This document shows, one piece after another, positions 8,839 through 17,437 of a DNA stretch of 64,000 nt. The stretch's first letter is position 1. Every line of letters starts with the position of its first letter. This DNA comes from JAUVZL01 sp965603515 (GTDB taxonomy: Bacteria; Hydrothermota; Tepidihabitantia; SM23-42), in contig CBFDDH010000004.1 in NCBI GenBank assembly GCA_965603515.1, forward strand, positions 1-64,000, given 5' to 3'. The position numbers were made by a program, and so were the translations under genes. The notes beneath the pieces were generated by a model, which was given only the letters and a program-made list of their open reading frames with translations, did no database searches and was not told the origin of the DNA.

Positions 8839-11049
8839 TTGAAGAAAGTCTTATTCATCATAATATCACTCAGTTTTTTCTCAACTGCTCATGCTGAATG
8901 GGAAGCTATCGGGCCCTTTGGTGGCTTCCTCCGAGCGCTAGCTATTGATCCATCAAATGAAAATATCCTTTATTGCGCTTCATCTTCATCGAACTCAAGA
9001 ATTTTTAAATCAGTAAACAATGGTACAACATGGAACTATTGCGGACAGGTAAAAAATTACATTTATTGTCTGAATGTCGACCTCAATAACCCAAATATTA
9101 TCTATGCCGGAAGCTATGGTGCGATCTTCAGGTCGAGTGATGCTGGCTATACCTGGGAGGAGTACAGTATCCAAGGCCTCGATATCTGTGATATTCAGGT
9201 ACACCCTGATTCATCATCTACTATATTTGCCGCAGGAGGAGAATTTACTGGGAGCCTCTATGTAATGACCTTTTTCAAAAGTACAAATAGTGGTATTGAC
9301 TGGACCAGTTATTATCTAAATAACTATAGTGGATTTTCATATTGTCTTGAACTTAATCCACTTAACCCTTCGACAATCTATATAGGTGGTTATTATTATG
9401 ATACAACAACTGTCCCTTGTGTTTTTAAATCTACTGACGGCGGTCTTAGTTTCTTTGAAACGTCGGCTGGACTGACAACCGGTTCTCAGCGTGTGTATTC
9501 CCTAGGTATACATCCTACTAATCCTGACATTTTATATGCAGGAACTTATTATGATGGGATCTATCGTTCTACTGATGCTGGTGCCACATGGTTACATGCA
9601 TCAGGAGGTGGCTGGTTCTTTTCGAGCATGGCTACAACCCCTGCCAATCCAGACCTGGCTTATGCCGGTTCAGATACGGTCATCTACAAAACGACTGATG
9701 CAGGTATATCATGGTATAGTACAGGGTCAGGATATGGGGGTGGTCGCAAGCTATTTCGTTGTATAGTAGCCCATCCTTCAAATGATTCGATAGCCTATAC
9801 CACTGATTATTCGGGATTTTCTAAAACATCTGATGGTGCTACAAGCTGGGTTAAATCCAATGATCGTATCAATATTGCTTCAATAACCTGTTTTGCTATT
9901 GCTCCATCTTCACCTTCAACAATTTATATATATGTTGAAGGCTATGGTGTACATAAAACAACAAATAGTGGTTTCACATGGGTGAGAAAGCCAAGTCCTT
10001 TTGCATGCAGACTTGGTGCTTTAGGCGTGCACATAATAAATCCGAATATTATATATGCCCTGGAAGGTGATGGGTGAGGGTATGCAAGGCTCCTAAAGAG
10101 CACAGATGGCGGGTCTGTCTGGTATTTGGTAGATGCATACCATATGGCTGATGGTAGTGTTTTAACGGCTGATCCAGTCAATGATTCGGTTTACTGGACT
10201 GGCGGCAAGTATGGCTATATGAGTGTTTGCAAAACAACAGACAATGGAACTTCATGGGAACGACAGGATATAAGCGAGCCGCTCGAAGGATGGGCATATG
10301 ATCTGGCAATTGACCCGGCGGATCCTGATATTGTGTACGCAGGCGGTATCCCTAACCTCTATAAAACGGTTGATGGCGGTGGAACATGGATAGTTTCATC
10401 ATTGGGGATCGATGGATATGTGAGTGATATTGAAATAGATCTTCAAAATACCGACATTATTTTTGCCGGTACACCGAGCGGTATTTATAAAACTGCAGAC
10501 GCAGCTATGACGTGGCAGTATGCAGGTCTTGGCGATGTAAATGCGGTGGTAATAGATCCCTGGGCGACAGATACGATCTATGCAGGGACAAACGCGGGTG
10601 TATTTAATAGCAGAGATCAGGGAAATACCTGGCATGCAATGGGTTTAGAAAATGAGCATATTACGGAAATGAAAATAGACCCGGATGATTATCTTTTTGC
10701 CGGAACTGAAGGAGCTGGTATGTTCCGCTGGAATATAGATGTCAGTGTTGTAGAAAAGCCAACAAATGTGCAAATCCAGCAATTGATGTATGCTGCGCCA
10801 AACCCGGCAATGAACAGAACCACGATCTATTATCAGCTGATAAATACATCTGCGGTTAGTTTAACAATTTATGATATACAGGGGCGACTTATCAAAAAAC
10901 TCATCAATATTCAACAGCCCCCAGGTGTCTATGCAGTCCCTTGGGATGGTATAGATGATAACAATAAACCAGTCTCAGCAGGTGTATATTTTTATAAGCT
11001 TTCAGTTGATGGAAGAACTGCGATTCAAAAAATCATTTTGCTCAAATAA
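8839..11049 (+). CDS. Secreted Asp-box beta-propeller protein 2, in-frame UGA at codon 413, C-terminal sorting domain
   Basis: This 736-codon paralog has the same plan as its neighbours: signal peptide, Asp-box blades (FKSTNSGIDW, YKTTDAGISW), UGA, more blades, and a sorting tail (PNPAMNRTTIYY, GVYFYKL). I place the start at the TTG at 8839 because it gives MKK like the paralogs and has GAGGTG nine bases before it; a GTG at 8827 is the alternative. The TGA at 10075-10077 follows ALEGDG and precedes GYARLLKSTDGG, in frame. The gene ends one base from the stop of the convergent lipoprotein gene, leaving no room for a terminator. Confidence 0.78.
10078..10122 (+). promoter_or_regulatory. Candidate SECIS/read-through hairpin downstream of UGA (paralog 2)
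   Basis: ACAGAT (10102-10107) pairs with GTCTGT (10113-10118) around GGCGG, again with exactly 30 nt between the TGA (10075-10077) and the loop. The single difference from the other two copies (C to T) turns a C-G pair into a U-G pair and keeps the stem. Confidence 0.55.
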
Positions 11050-11050
11050 C

Positions 11051-12463
11051 TCAATCCCAGCGGATAATCCCGAGCTGTTCAGCTTTTCCGAACTTCATTA
11101 AGTATGCATCAGACAGCTTATCTGACACGCTTTCTATACCAATACAGTAACCTCTAAACGCAGTTGGTCTACATATTGTCCCGATCTTTGAGTATCGAGT
11201 AAACCAGAAAATGAATCCTTTAGTACTGTGTTTCAGCACCAATACATCATCGCCTACATAACCAGTTATATAGAAATTCTTGACGTCGTGTTGTATCGGA
11301 GAATAGATTATTCCAGGCCCGCGCAAACAGGGTTTTGTTGATTCGTTTCTTCTCCCTTTGAAAGTCCTTGTCCATATTTCATTACCGAGTTGATCATACT
11401 TAACAGTAAGCACTTCTTTCATACCATTCTCGTTCTCGCTGCTGCCTATAGCATAAACATACAATGACCCCGCGTACGAATCTTCCACGATCAAGGCATT
11501 GGCGACATCATCCTGATGCGCTGGTCCATCAAAACACTTCTCAAATAGCAGGCTGTCGTTCTTATCATAGACTACAGTTACGTAGTCCTTGCCAGTTTTA
11601 TTGTTGTGGGTTGTACCCAGAAGATAAACATTACCGTGTTTATCGATTTGTGCATCTGCTAATGAAATTTCCTGCAAAGAAGTTTCGCACTTTGTTAGTT
11701 TCACAAGTTTTCCAAGGCTATCATATTTCATAAAGAAGAAGTCCTTGTTATGTCTCAGATGACCGGCAACCAGAAACTGGCCATTCTTGCTTAAGCCAAA
11801 CTTTAAGGCATCAAAAACAAAAGTAGGGTTATGATATTTGTTCAACCAAGCATGTTCTCCTGAAGGTCGATATTTAGCAATGAAGATATTTATAGAATCT
11901 GCGGAATTAGTTGTCCAGCCCGCTATATAGAGGTTATTTAAGTGGTCGTTCAGCAATACACTCGTTATCTCACCCCGCGATCTTTCAATAACCTTGTCCC
12001 ATTGCACATTACCAAGGCTATCATATTGTAGCAGGACTACGGCGTTGACACCTTTTAAGTCAGTGGTTTGTGCAAGGACATAAATGTCATATTTAACCTC
12101 GACAATTTCACCTGTGATGGCACGGATAGCATTCCCTTTTGAAGATTTTAAGTCTTGCGATTCATAGACTGTATGCCAGATGAGCTCACCATCAGCATCA
12201 TAATTCGCAGTAATGCAGACTGATTCTTTTTCCTCTGTCCAAAATGCCCCAGTAACAACATAAGAACGTATCATTGAAAAAGGAACTCCTTTAACTCGGG
12301 GGTCGTGGTTGTGTAGACTAGTATATGTCCTTGAGGAAGAAATCCCATTGATTCGATAATTACCTGGACCTGCTGGTTCGAATTTCACTTCCCATTTGGT
12401 CTCCATTTCACTACAATTCACGACCAAAATTATTGATAGGACTATATATACAATGTTCTTCAT
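11051..12463 (-). CDS. Lipoprotein with SBBP/delta-60-type beta-propeller repeats
   Basis: This 470-aa protein starts with a lipoprotein signal ending in the lipobox VVNC. The rest is built of repeats such as LLQYDSLGNVQWDKV, AKYRPSGEHAWLNKY and VKYDQLGNEIWTRTF. These are the Y-D-x-x-G-x-x-x-W blades found in SBBP/delta-60 beta-propellers of surface-exposed proteins. No catalytic motif is seen. It lies between two propeller genes of a different type but on the opposite strand, with its own 16-bp-spaced promoter. A surface binding or scaffold role is likely but unproven. Confidence 0.8.
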   Translation of the reverse strand: MKNIVYIVLSIILVVNCSEMETKWEVKFEPAGPGNYRINGISSSRTYTSLHNHDPRVKGVPFSMIRSYVVTGAFWTEEKESVCITANYDADGELIWHTVYESQDLKSSKGNAIRAITGEIVEVKYDIYVLAQTTDLKGVNAVVLLQYDSLGNVQWDKVIERSRGEITSVLLNDHLNNLYIAGWTTNSADSINIFIAKYRPSGEHAWLNKYHNPTFVFDALKFGLSKNGQFLVAGHLRHNKDFFFMKYDSLGKLVKLTKCETSLQEISLADAQIDKHGNVYLLGTTHNNKTGKDYVTVVYDKNDSLLFEKCFDGPAHQDDVANALIVEDSYAGSLYVYAIGSSENENGMKEVLTVKYDQLGNEIWTRTFKGRRNESTKPCLRGPGIIYSPIQHDVKNFYITGYVGDDVLVLKHSTKGFIFWFTRYSKIGTICRPTAFRGYCIGIESVSDKLSDAYLMKFGKAEQLGIIRWD

Positions 12464-12469
12464 AGTAAT

Positions 12470-12497
12470 ATTATAGTAGTAGATAATTAAGTGTCAA
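12470..12497 (-). promoter_or_regulatory. Promoter of the propeller lipoprotein
   Basis: Reading the minus strand, TTGACA (12492-12497) and TATAAT (12470-12475) are separated by 16 bp, close to the start codon at 12463. This implies a leaderless or very short-leader mRNA. Confidence 0.6.
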
Positions 12498-12546
12498 GGC
12501 ATTAATCATTTATCCTATTTGTATATGTGAATACAGAAATTATCTC

Positions 12547-12587
12547 TTGACATGAATCTCGTTTACCTTATACTTAAGTATAAGGTA
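12547..12587 (+). promoter_or_regulatory. Promoter of propeller 3 with a 24-bp perfect palindrome over the -10 box
   Basis: TTGACA (12547-12552) and TATACT (12569-12574) are separated by 16 bp. Positions 12564-12587 form a perfect 24-bp palindrome centred on CTTAAG, sharing its core ATACTTAAGTAT with the promoter at 6432-6466. A dimeric repressor bound here would block the -10 region. Confidence 0.72.
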
Positions 12588-12612
12588 GGTCTTGTGATGG
12601 AATTAAGTACCT

Positions 12613-12650
12613 GTTCTCAGATCGACGTTTTTTTACACGGGTCTGAGAAC
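12613..12650 (+). promoter_or_regulatory. Leader inverted repeat upstream of propeller 3
   Basis: GTTCTCAGA (12613-12621) and TCTGAGAAC (12642-12650) are perfect complements flanking a 20-nt interval that contains a T-run. The structure lies in the transcribed leader, about 90 bases before the start codon. It is not followed by a T-tract, so it is not a normal terminator. Confidence 0.45.
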
Positions 12651-12739
12651 CTGGAATAAAAAGTAATCGATTATCTTATGAGGGGTACTACGCTTTTTAA
12701 AAAAAAGATACAACAATCAATGAATGAGAGGGAGAATCA

Positions 12740-14965
12740 ATGAAAAAAATACTCTTACTTAGTCTTGTTATTGGCTTTTGCTCTTTGTCCTTTGGGACAT
12801 GGGAGTCTGTTGGACCTTATGGCGGTTATCTGCGGAAAATGGCTGTTGCGCCCTCAAACCAGGGTATTATATATGCATCAGCGAATGGTAACCCTTCACC
12901 AATTGTAAAATCTATAGATGGCGGTGCTTCCTGGAACAGGGTAACATCGATCAATTCATATATATATTCGATGACTGTCGATCCAACAAATCCTGATATC
13001 GTATATGCAGGCGGTTATATGCAAGTCTATAAATCCACTAATGGTGGCTCTTCGTGGACTGGTTACTCAGTCTCCAATTATTATATCAACCGTCTGGCAG
13101 TACATCCAACATCACCTTCGACTGTATTCGCATCAGGTAGAGTATATACGGGAAGTGTTTATGTAATGGGGTTTTTCAAGAGTACCAATGGTGGCTCTTC
13201 CTGGACGAATACCTATCTCAGTGATTCTAATGGGGTTGCTTATAGTATGGCATTAGATCCATCTGTTCCTGACAATATATATGTCGGCGGGTACTATTAT
13301 GCAAATTCCACATACCACCCTTCTGTCTACAAATCAACTAATGCAGGAGCGAATTTTACTGAAGTATCAACTGGAATAGCATCTTCTAGTTATTATGTTT
13401 ATGCACTGGCAGTCCATCCAACAACATCAAATACGATCTATGCCGGGACATACTATGGCGGCATATACCGGACAACGAATGGCGGTTCATCATGGTCATT
13501 AGTATCACCTGCAAGCTATCGGTATCTCTATGACATGTCGACGACAATAGCCAGACCAAATTATGTCTATGTCGGCGCAGATACATGTATATATAGAAGC
13601 ACGAATTCCGGTTCTACATGGTCAACACTCAATTCAGGGCTCAATGGAAAATATAATTATGGCATACATGCCCGTAGTGATCTTGTGTCTCAGGTATATG
13701 TATGTAATAACTCAGGCTTTTATGTTTCCACTAATGCTGGAGCAAGTTGGACAGCTTCAAATCATGGCATAACAGTGAACGGCATTGCCAGTTTCTCAAG
13801 TCCGAATACGAACCCGGCAATTATCTACACGTCTTTTGAAGACGTCGGAATCTTCAAAACCACAAATAGTGGCTCAGACTGGACTATATTACCCACACCC
13901 TTAGCCTGTGGTGATATATGTTCCTTTGCTTTTAATAATAGCAACCCTAATACCATCTATGCCCTGGAAGGGTTAGGCTGAGGTAATGCCGAGCTCTTTA
14001 AGAGCACAGACGGCGGGTCTGTCTGGACACAGATTGGGAGTTATTACACGGACGGCGGAGATTTGGTCGCTGACCCCAATAATAACTCAGTGTTTTGGAG
14101 TTGTGGCAGATATTACAACGGCAGTTATTATGTAATGGAAGCCTCAAAAAGCATAAATAATTGCTCATCTTGGACACGGTATGAACTTACCACAACAACC
14201 GGATTTGCTTACACCGTAGAAATCGATCCGGTCAACTCGAATATTGTATACATTGGTGGAGACGGTGGTATTTATAAAACGACCAATGCTGGTACTTCAT
14301 GGTCAGGGGCTTCGACTGGTATCACGGGTATTGTCTACGATATTACGATAAATCCGGACAATACCAGTGTATTGTACGCTGGTTCAGCAAATGGTGTCTA
14401 TAAAACAACGAATAGCGGCACAAGTTGGTCGTATACGGGATGCAGCAATGTACGTGGCGTGGTCATTGACCCCATGGATGTAAATACTGTATATGCCGGT
14501 ACAGGCACTGGTGTGTATAAGAGTACCTCAGGCGGAAGCAGCTGGTCCGCAATGAATAGTGGTCTTGATGATACCTATGTTAATTGTCTGGGTATACACC
14601 CGAGTCTCTATCTTTTTGCCGGAACAGAGACTGCTAGTATGTTCCGTTGGGATCTTAATATCGGTATCAACGAATTGATAACGGAACGGCTGTTCCATAA
14701 GATCTCCATTTCACCTAATCCTACTACAGGAAAAACCATTTTTGCCTATCAATTAGCTCGAGCAACTGAGGTTAATCTTTGTGTTTATGATATTCAAGGA
14801 CGCCTGGTCAAAGTACTCGTAAATGGCGCACAGAATGCAGGGTCATACAATGCAGTTTGGCTCGGGCTTGATAATAGTGACAATGATGTTGCGGCAGGTA
14901 TCTACTTATGCAAATTCTCGACTGACCACGGTACACATATTAAGAAATTGGTCTTCTTAAGATAA
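12740..14965 (+). CDS. Secreted Asp-box beta-propeller protein 3, in-frame UGA at codon 414, C-terminal sorting domain
   Basis: This 741-codon frame begins with a signal peptide (MKKILLLSLVIGFCSLSFG) behind AGAGGGAG. The blades are very regular (YKSTNGGSSWTGY, YRTTNGGSSWSLV). The TGA at 13979-13981 follows ALEGLG and precedes GNAELFKSTDGG. The sorting tail is PNPTTGKTIFAYQL and VYDIQGRLVKVL. A cysteine pair (ACGDIC) about 30 residues before the UGA is also present in paralog 1 (SCGDIC); paralog 2 has only the first cysteine. The gene is followed by a bidirectional terminator. It is the most regular of the three and may be the youngest copy. Confidence 0.8.
13982..14026 (+). promoter_or_regulatory. 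Candidate SECIS/read-through hairpin downstream of UGA (paralog 3)
   Basis: ACAGAC (14006-14011) pairs with GTCTGT (14017-14022) around GGCGG, 30 nt after the TGA at 13979-13981, identical in layout to the other two copies. The preceding GCTCT-TTA-AGAGC mini-hairpin is also present. Confidence 0.55.
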
Positions 14966-14980
14966 TCCATCAGAATAGAT

Positions 14981-15015
14981 AAAGCCCCGCATTTACATAT
15001 TGAATGCGGGGCTTT
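14981..15015. terminator. Bidirectional rho-independent terminator
   Basis: A 13-bp perfect stem, AAAGCCCCGCATT with AATGCGGGGCTTT, and a 9-nt loop have A/T tracts on both sides. It lies between the convergent propeller 3 and the minus-strand lipoprotein gene, so it can end both transcripts. Confidence 0.9.
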
Positions 15016-15019
15016 ATAT

Positions 15020-15496
15020 TTATTCAGCCCACTCTTTTAGAGCTTCTTTGATCTTCTCTTCAATTTTAATCGCTATTTCTTCCCATTCTTTATCTTTTTT
15101 ATCTTTATCAGCTTCGTCTAACCATGATTTAATACCTTTTTGGACTCTTTCTTCAATACGGTCACCAAATCGATCCCAATCTTTCTTTTTCAAACGGTAT
15201 TTTCCTCGGGTATGTCTAAACATACCACCAAGAGAGATCATCAAGCCTATTAGATAACCCAAATTATACGACCAGCCAGTATTACTCACCTCATATATAC
15301 CTACTTTATTAGTGAATAAACTTATGATAAAGGTTATCACAACGATCAAACCGTGCCATATGCCAGCCCAGAACCCGGCATCATCACCCGGGTTGATCTC
15401 CTGGTTCCATCGTTCGTTGCCTGGAGCACAGCTCAGAATTACCAGGGTTATAATAAGCACCAAGCCTAATAACAAGTATTTCTTTCTTGCAAACAT
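15020..15496 (-). CDS. Small membrane lipoprotein with a charged helical C-terminus
   Basis: This 158-aa protein has a lipobox (VILSC) at residue 23, then two predicted membrane segments (WHGLIVVITFIISLF and LGYLIGLMISLGGMF). A highly charged helical tail follows, with repeated Glu and Lys (about residues 95-158). Related small proteins with a GFWAGIWHG motif are seen in many bacteria, without known function. It has its own promoter at 15522-15549 and shares a terminator with the convergent propeller gene. Confidence 0.7.
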   Translation of the reverse strand: MFARKKYLLLGLVLIITLVILSCAPGNERWNQEINPGDDAGFWAGIWHGLIVVITFIISLFTNKVGIYEVSNTGWSYNLGYLIGLMISLGGMFRHTRGKYRLKKKDWDRFGDRIEERVQKGIKSWLDEADKDKKDKEWEEIAIKIEEKIKEALKEWAE

Positions 15497-15521
15497 ACAT
15501 CCTCCTCGTTGCGATTCTTTT

Positions 15522-15549
15522 TAAGTATATGGAAGACAAGATAACAGTC
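15522..15549 (-). promoter_or_regulatory. Promoter of the small membrane lipoprotein
   Basis: On the minus strand, TTGACT (15544-15549) and TATACT (15522-15527) are separated by 16 bp, followed by a GAGGAGG ribosome site at about 15500. Confidence 0.65.
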
Positions 15550-15604
15550 AATATACAAACTTATATAATAGATTGTCTTAACTATGTGCCCGGGAAGCTT
15601 ATGA

Positions 15605-15632
15605 TTGACTTTTTTAATTTTTAAAGTACTAT
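15605..15632 (+). promoter_or_regulatory. Promoter of the M6 protease gene
   Basis: TTGACT (15605-15610) and TACTAT (15627-15632) are separated by 16 bp, about 24 bases before the start codon. The AAAGGAGG ribosome site lies between. Confidence 0.55.
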
Positions 15633-15655
15633 ATCTATATATTAAAGGAGGTAAC

Positions 15656-17299
15656 ATGAAAATATTCGTAGTTGTGATTTCTGTAGTGCTTACTCTTAGC
15701 TTTTTGGCAGGAGTACCGATGTCTCCGGAACTTGAGAATAAACTGAAAAGGGAAGGTCGATTCAATGAAGTTATTGAACAGCTTCAGCAAGCCAAAGAAA
15801 AGGGCGTAGATCAACCAAATCCAGCTCATTATAATTTAGATCCTGGCGAGCAGACAACACTCCATGCTGTTGCCATTCTTGTTGATTTTTCTGACAAAGT
15901 GGCAACAACACCAAGTGCTCACTTTGATTCGCTCCTTGCATCACAAGGAACATATCCAACCGGCTCTTTCCGTGATTTTTTTCTGGAAAACAGTTATAAT
16001 AATATCGATGTCGTTATGACTGTCGTAGGGTGGTTTAGAATGCCACAAACCTATGCCTATTACGTAAACGGACAATATGGCTTTGGGCCATATCCGATGA
16101 ATGCGCAAAGGATGGCTGAGGACGCAGTTTGGGCAGCAGACCCGACCGTAGATTTTTCTCAATTTGACAACGATAATAACGGTTACATAGATGCTCTTTT
16201 TATTGTGCATGCAGGACCTGGAGCAGAACAAACCGGCAGTGTCAATGATATTTGGTCCCATGCATGGGTCACGGTCAATGTCCCCTACGTGGATAGTGTC
16301 TATGCCTATGGTTATTCGACAGAACCAGAGGACGGGAAAATAGGTGTCTTTTGCCACGAGGCCGGGCATAATGTTTTTGGACTTCCTGATTTATATGATT
16401 ATGACTATGATTCGTACGGCACTGGGAGATGGTCGCTTATGTCCAATGGCTCATGGAACGGGGGCGGTACATCACCATCGCATCTTGATGCCTGGTGCAA
16501 GATACAGACCGGCTTTGTTACTCCTCAAGTGCCTACAGCAAATCAGATGGGTGTGCTTTTTCCAAGAGTCATGGATAATCCTTTAGTCTATAAATTATGG
16601 TCTTATGGCACGCCAGGACTCGAGTATTTCTTGGTTGAAAATCGACAGCGAGTGGGATTTGATGCTACTTTGCCATATGCCGGTATGTTGATCTATCACG
16701 TAGATGACGCCAAATCCAATAATAATAATCAGTGGTATCCGGGACATGCTACATACGGACATTATCTTGTTGCTGTTGAGCAAGCAGATGGTGCCTGGCA
16801 TCTTGAACAATATATCAATGCGGGTGATGTAAATGATCCGTGGCCCGGTACCTTGAATAGACGGTCTTTCAGCGATTCCACAACACCGGATACAAAAGAT
16901 TATTCATTTACCACAACTTATGTTGCGGTAGATAATATAAGCAATTCGGGTGACACGATGACTGCTGATATTTATGTAAGACCGGTTGGTATCGAAGAAG
17001 AAATTTCATTAAAAAATACCGTTTCTGTATTCAAAGTTGCACCCTCTATTGGTTCTGCTAGTTTCAATATTTCATTCTTCTCGCAGGATCAATATGATGC
17101 TATTACAATAAAAATACTGGATATCTCGGGAAGAATCGTGAAACGGTATGATGTCATCGCAGAACAGACAACTTGGTATGGCAACGATGATTCTGGCAAG
17201 CGCGTAGCACCTGGTGTATACTTTGTGCAAGTTGAATACAGGGATATGGAAAGCGCCGCTCGTTCTTTAGAAGTTAAACAGATCATTGTTGTAAATTAG
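15656..17299 (+). CDS. Secreted M6-family metalloprotease with C-terminal sorting domain
   Basis: This 547-aa protein is built as signal peptide (MKIFVVVISVVLTLSFLAG), propeptide, M6 (immune inhibitor A-like) catalytic domain and sorting tail. The zinc site is HEAGH at residues 234-238 with the downstream GLPDLYD, then a GRWSLMSNG methionine-turn region. A DNDNNGYIDA loop near residue 171 resembles a calcium site. The last 80 residues (ILDISGRIVKRYDV, GVYFVQVEY) match the tails of the three propellers, so all four probably use one secretion route. An in-frame start at 15605 is rejected because AAAGGAGG precedes the ATG at 15656. Confidence 0.9.
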   Translation: MKIFVVVISVVLTLSFLAGVPMSPELENKLKREGRFNEVIEQLQQAKEKGVDQPNPAHYNLDPGEQTTLHAVAILVDFSDKVATTPSAHFDSLLASQGTYPTGSFRDFFLENSYNNIDVVMTVVGWFRMPQTYAYYVNGQYGFGPYPMNAQRMAEDAVWAADPTVDFSQFDNDNNGYIDALFIVHAGPGAEQTGSVNDIWSHAWVTVNVPYVDSVYAYGYSTEPEDGKIGVFCHEAGHNVFGLPDLYDYDYDSYGTGRWSLMSNGSWNGGGTSPSHLDAWCKIQTGFVTPQVPTANQMGVLFPRVMDNPLVYKLWSYGTPGLEYFLVENRQRVGFDATLPYAGMLIYHVDDAKSNNNNQWYPGHATYGHYLVAVEQADGAWHLEQYINAGDVNDPWPGTLNRRSFSDSTTPDTKDYSFTTTYVAVDNISNSGDTMTADIYVRPVGIEEEISLKNTVSVFKVAPSIGSASFNISFFSQDQYDAITIKILDISGRIVKRYDVIAEQTTWYGNDDSGKRVAPGVYFVQVEYRDMESAARSLEVKQIIVVN

Positions 17300-17324
17300 C
17301 CTACACTAAGTAATTCTTACACGA

Positions 17325-17370
17325 GTAATGCCCCGTATTGATCCACTGTCCGGGGCATTACTTCTTTTTC
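17325..17370 (+). terminator. Rho-independent terminator after the M6 protease gene
   Basis: GTAATGCCCCG (17325-17335) pairs with CGGGGCATTAC (17351-17361), followed by TTCTTTTTC. The 11-bp stem has a 15-nt loop. It separates the protease from recA. Confidence 0.85.
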
Positions 17371-17393
17371 AATAAGCTTAAATCTGATTCCCC

Positions 17394-17421
17394 TTGACTT
17401 GCTAAAAAAATTAATTATGAT
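17394..17421 (+). promoter_or_regulatory. recA promoter
   Basis: TTGACT (17394-17399) and TATGAT (17416-17421) are separated by 16 bp, just before the AAGGAGG of recA. I see no LexA-type inverted repeat of either the GAAC/GTTC or the CTG-N10-CAG form overlapping it. Confidence 0.65.
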
Positions 17422-17437
17422 ATAGGCAAGGAGGAAT

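Noticed and set aside
6504..14965. Genome-wide UGA reassignment to Trp or Gly
   Set aside because: Many core genes here end properly at UGA (scpB, queC, pdp, recX, thi4 region) without extensions.
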